Of a stretch of 32,819 nucleotides of DNA, positions 31,779-32,819 are shown in pieces. The DNA comes from CAVPRW01 sp046727435 [NCBI: bacterium] (GTDB lineage: Bacteria; Tectomicrobia; Entotheonellia; J063). The DNA lies in contig JBKPCR010000533.1 of assembly GCA_046727435.1 (NCBI GenBank), forward strand, positions 1-32,819. The letters are read 5' to 3'. Below the pieces are notes generated by a model, which saw only the letters and a list, made by a program, of their open reading frames with translations, did no database searches and was not told where the DNA came from. How positions within the stretch are numbered: position 1 is the first letter of the stretch; every line of letters starts with the position of its first letter. The position numbers and the translations under genes are program-made.

Positions 31779-32163
31779 GGTCGTACCTCCAGTAGGGGAA
31801 CAGTATCTGTGTTGTCATACTTCACAGGGATGCGGGAGCTGAGCCATCGTGTCGCTCACATTCGCCCCTTGGCCCTGTGCGCCATGGTTCCGATTCCGTG
31901 ACTGGCTTCTAGGAGCAAGAGCCATACCGACTTTGGACACTCGGCGGAAGCGCTTGAAATGCTGGACAACTCCTGTGTTGAAGGCCCCTGAAGTTACATT
32001 CGGCACATGTCCAGGATTACGCAGCGAGGGACCAATCCAGCCAGCCATGATTTGGGAAAACTGAGATAGACAGAGGGGTTCACACGCTGTGCATGATTGC
32101 ACATGATGGTTCAATCTAGACAGACAGGAGGGAGGATTGAGACACGCATGAGGCGTAGCGGCT
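31779..32163. other. Intergenic stretch, no gene seen
   Basis: Open frames on both strands have no start support. A promoter for the peptidase gene is expected close to 31779-31830. Confidence 0.4.
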
Positions 32164-32622
32164 TCAGGAGGAAGCCGTCTTGCCCTCTCCTCCCTCCGGC
32201 GTTTCTGGATGGCTCTCCGATTCACCGGACAGATCGACGAACAACTCGAGGATCAAATAGGTGATATGCTCCTGCACACGTTTGTCTACCGAGACGGCCC
32301 CCCTCTGCATGGCCTGCTGTACCGCCTCAAGCCACACGGGGTCCTCTTGGGCATCGGCGATGAGGTCTTGGAGTTCGGCGATCTCGTCGCCAAAATCGCG
32401 ATCGACTTGGGCGAGCATGGTCTCCAGCGCAGGATACAGCTGAGGTGAGAGGGGCTTCATCAGTAACTGCAGGCCGGCGGGGTCAGCCACGCGCAGGGCC
32501 ATTGCCAGGCAGACCAGGCGAAGGGTGCCGGGATCAGCCGGGGCACCGCCCTGGGCGAGCTTGACCTGAATACGTACGCGAAGGTGATCCAGGTATTCCT
32601 CGATCGTGTAGTCTTCGCCCAT
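32164..32622 (-). CDS. Hypothetical helical protein
   Basis: A 152-residue all-alpha protein: YTIEEYLDHLRVRIQVKLAQ, LRLVCLAMALRVADPAGLQL, LIADAQEDPVWLEAVQQAMQ, HITYLILELFVDL, with a Glu-rich tail. ATG 32622 follows a GTGAG stretch without a strong ribosome site. No family recognised. Confidence 0.6.
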   Translation of the reverse strand: MGEDYTIEEYLDHLRVRIQVKLAQGGAPADPGTLRLVCLAMALRVADPAGLQLLMKPLSPQLYPALETMLAQVDRDFGDEIAELQDLIADAQEDPVWLEAVQQAMQRGAVSVDKRVQEHITYLILELFVDLSGESESHPETPEGGEGKTASS

Positions 32623-32819
32623 CGTGAGAGCCTTTCGCGCGGTGATGCACCTGGGCTCGATGCAGGCCCTGTGAGTTCAAGGCGGCCCATATCCTTCGCG
32701 AGCCGCACCGGAATGATGATGCACTGGCCTATGTAGCGTCGATTTGCCACATCGCTGTCATTGTATCATACCAGGTCATCTGCTGGTTGCGCGCTTGCCC
32801 CCGACTTTCCCATTGTCAA
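32623..32819. other. Intergenic end of window
   Basis: Promoter-like AT sequence near 32756-32770; no gene can be supported. Confidence 0.35.

Noticed and set aside
31815-32225. 136-codon minus-strand frame
   Set aside because: Composition and lack of ribosome site point to chance; it overlaps the end of the 32164 gene.
32460-32750. 96-codon minus-strand frame upstream of the last gene
   Set aside because: It overlaps the 32164-32622 gene in another frame and has no support.
1-32819. CRISPR arrays, rRNA genes and insertion sequences
   Set aside because: No regular repeat-spacer pattern, rRNA sequence or transposase gene was found.

Overview
The window looks like a GC-rich bacterial chromosome carrying a 20.4-kb element integrated at a tRNA gene. 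The left chromosomal part (1-5.2 kb) holds argH and a propanoate/methylmalonyl-CoA cluster (B12-binding mutase subunit, epimerase, MeaB, MmgE/PrpD). This fits a GC-rich, metabolically broad, Gram-negative-type bacterium. Several lipoproteins, CreA and peptidoglycan-binding proteins support an outer membrane. An NC10/Rokubacteria/Tectomicrobia-like host is possible, but I cannot place it from the sequence alone.

Element (5228-25624). It sits in a tRNA-Leu(CAG) gene. A perfect 20-bp direct repeat of the tRNA 3' end lies at 5228-5247 and 25605-25624 (attL/attR). Just inside each end is a near-identical 22-bp double repeat (GCTAACGAATAGCTAACGAA core), probably integrase arm sites. From left to right the element carries: (a) a three-gene TIGR04255 cargo operon; (b) a tyrosine integrase on the minus strand, interrupted by an in-frame TAG; (c) TACGAC(C/A)AAA-type repeats; (d) an XRE-like regulator facing an operator/promoter region; (e) a rightward operon with small Cys-rich and acidic proteins, an ERF annealing protein, lipoproteins, a very short relaxase-like HUH protein and a compact second tyrosine recombinase; (f) a leftward operon of small secreted, membrane and DNA-binding proteins; (g) a parallel beta-helix protein; (h) small-terminase-like and zinc-motif proteins without a large terminase; (i) a second cluster of the same repeats; (j) a replication module (DUF3987 helicase-like protein, archaeo-eukaryotic-type primase, SpoVG-like protein, two stacked HTH proteins). 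No capsid, tail, large terminase or type IV secretion genes are visible. It therefore looks like a self-replicating integrative mobilizable element or phage satellite that needs a helper.

Right flank (25.6-32.8 kb). This region is mostly small exported or lipidated minus-strand proteins: a paralogue of the element's peptidoglycan-binding lipoprotein, a thermonuclease-like protein, PLD-like proteins (one degenerate, one fragment), a low-affinity iron permease-like protein, CreA, an astacin-like M12 peptidase and hypotheticals. A decayed piece of the same compact tyrosine recombinase (29879-30031) and a third arm-type repeat (28477-28487) suggest a relic of a related element next to the intact one.

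Sequence-integrity pattern. Four reading frames inside the element are broken by exactly one missing base, each in a short C/G run. Four others contain a single in-frame stop (three TAG, one TGA), each explainable as a tryptophan TGG changed at one base. The chromosomal left part shows no such lesions. This could be element decay, read errors or stop suppression. TAG is clearly used as a normal stop by several genes in the element and next to it, which argues against global recoding.
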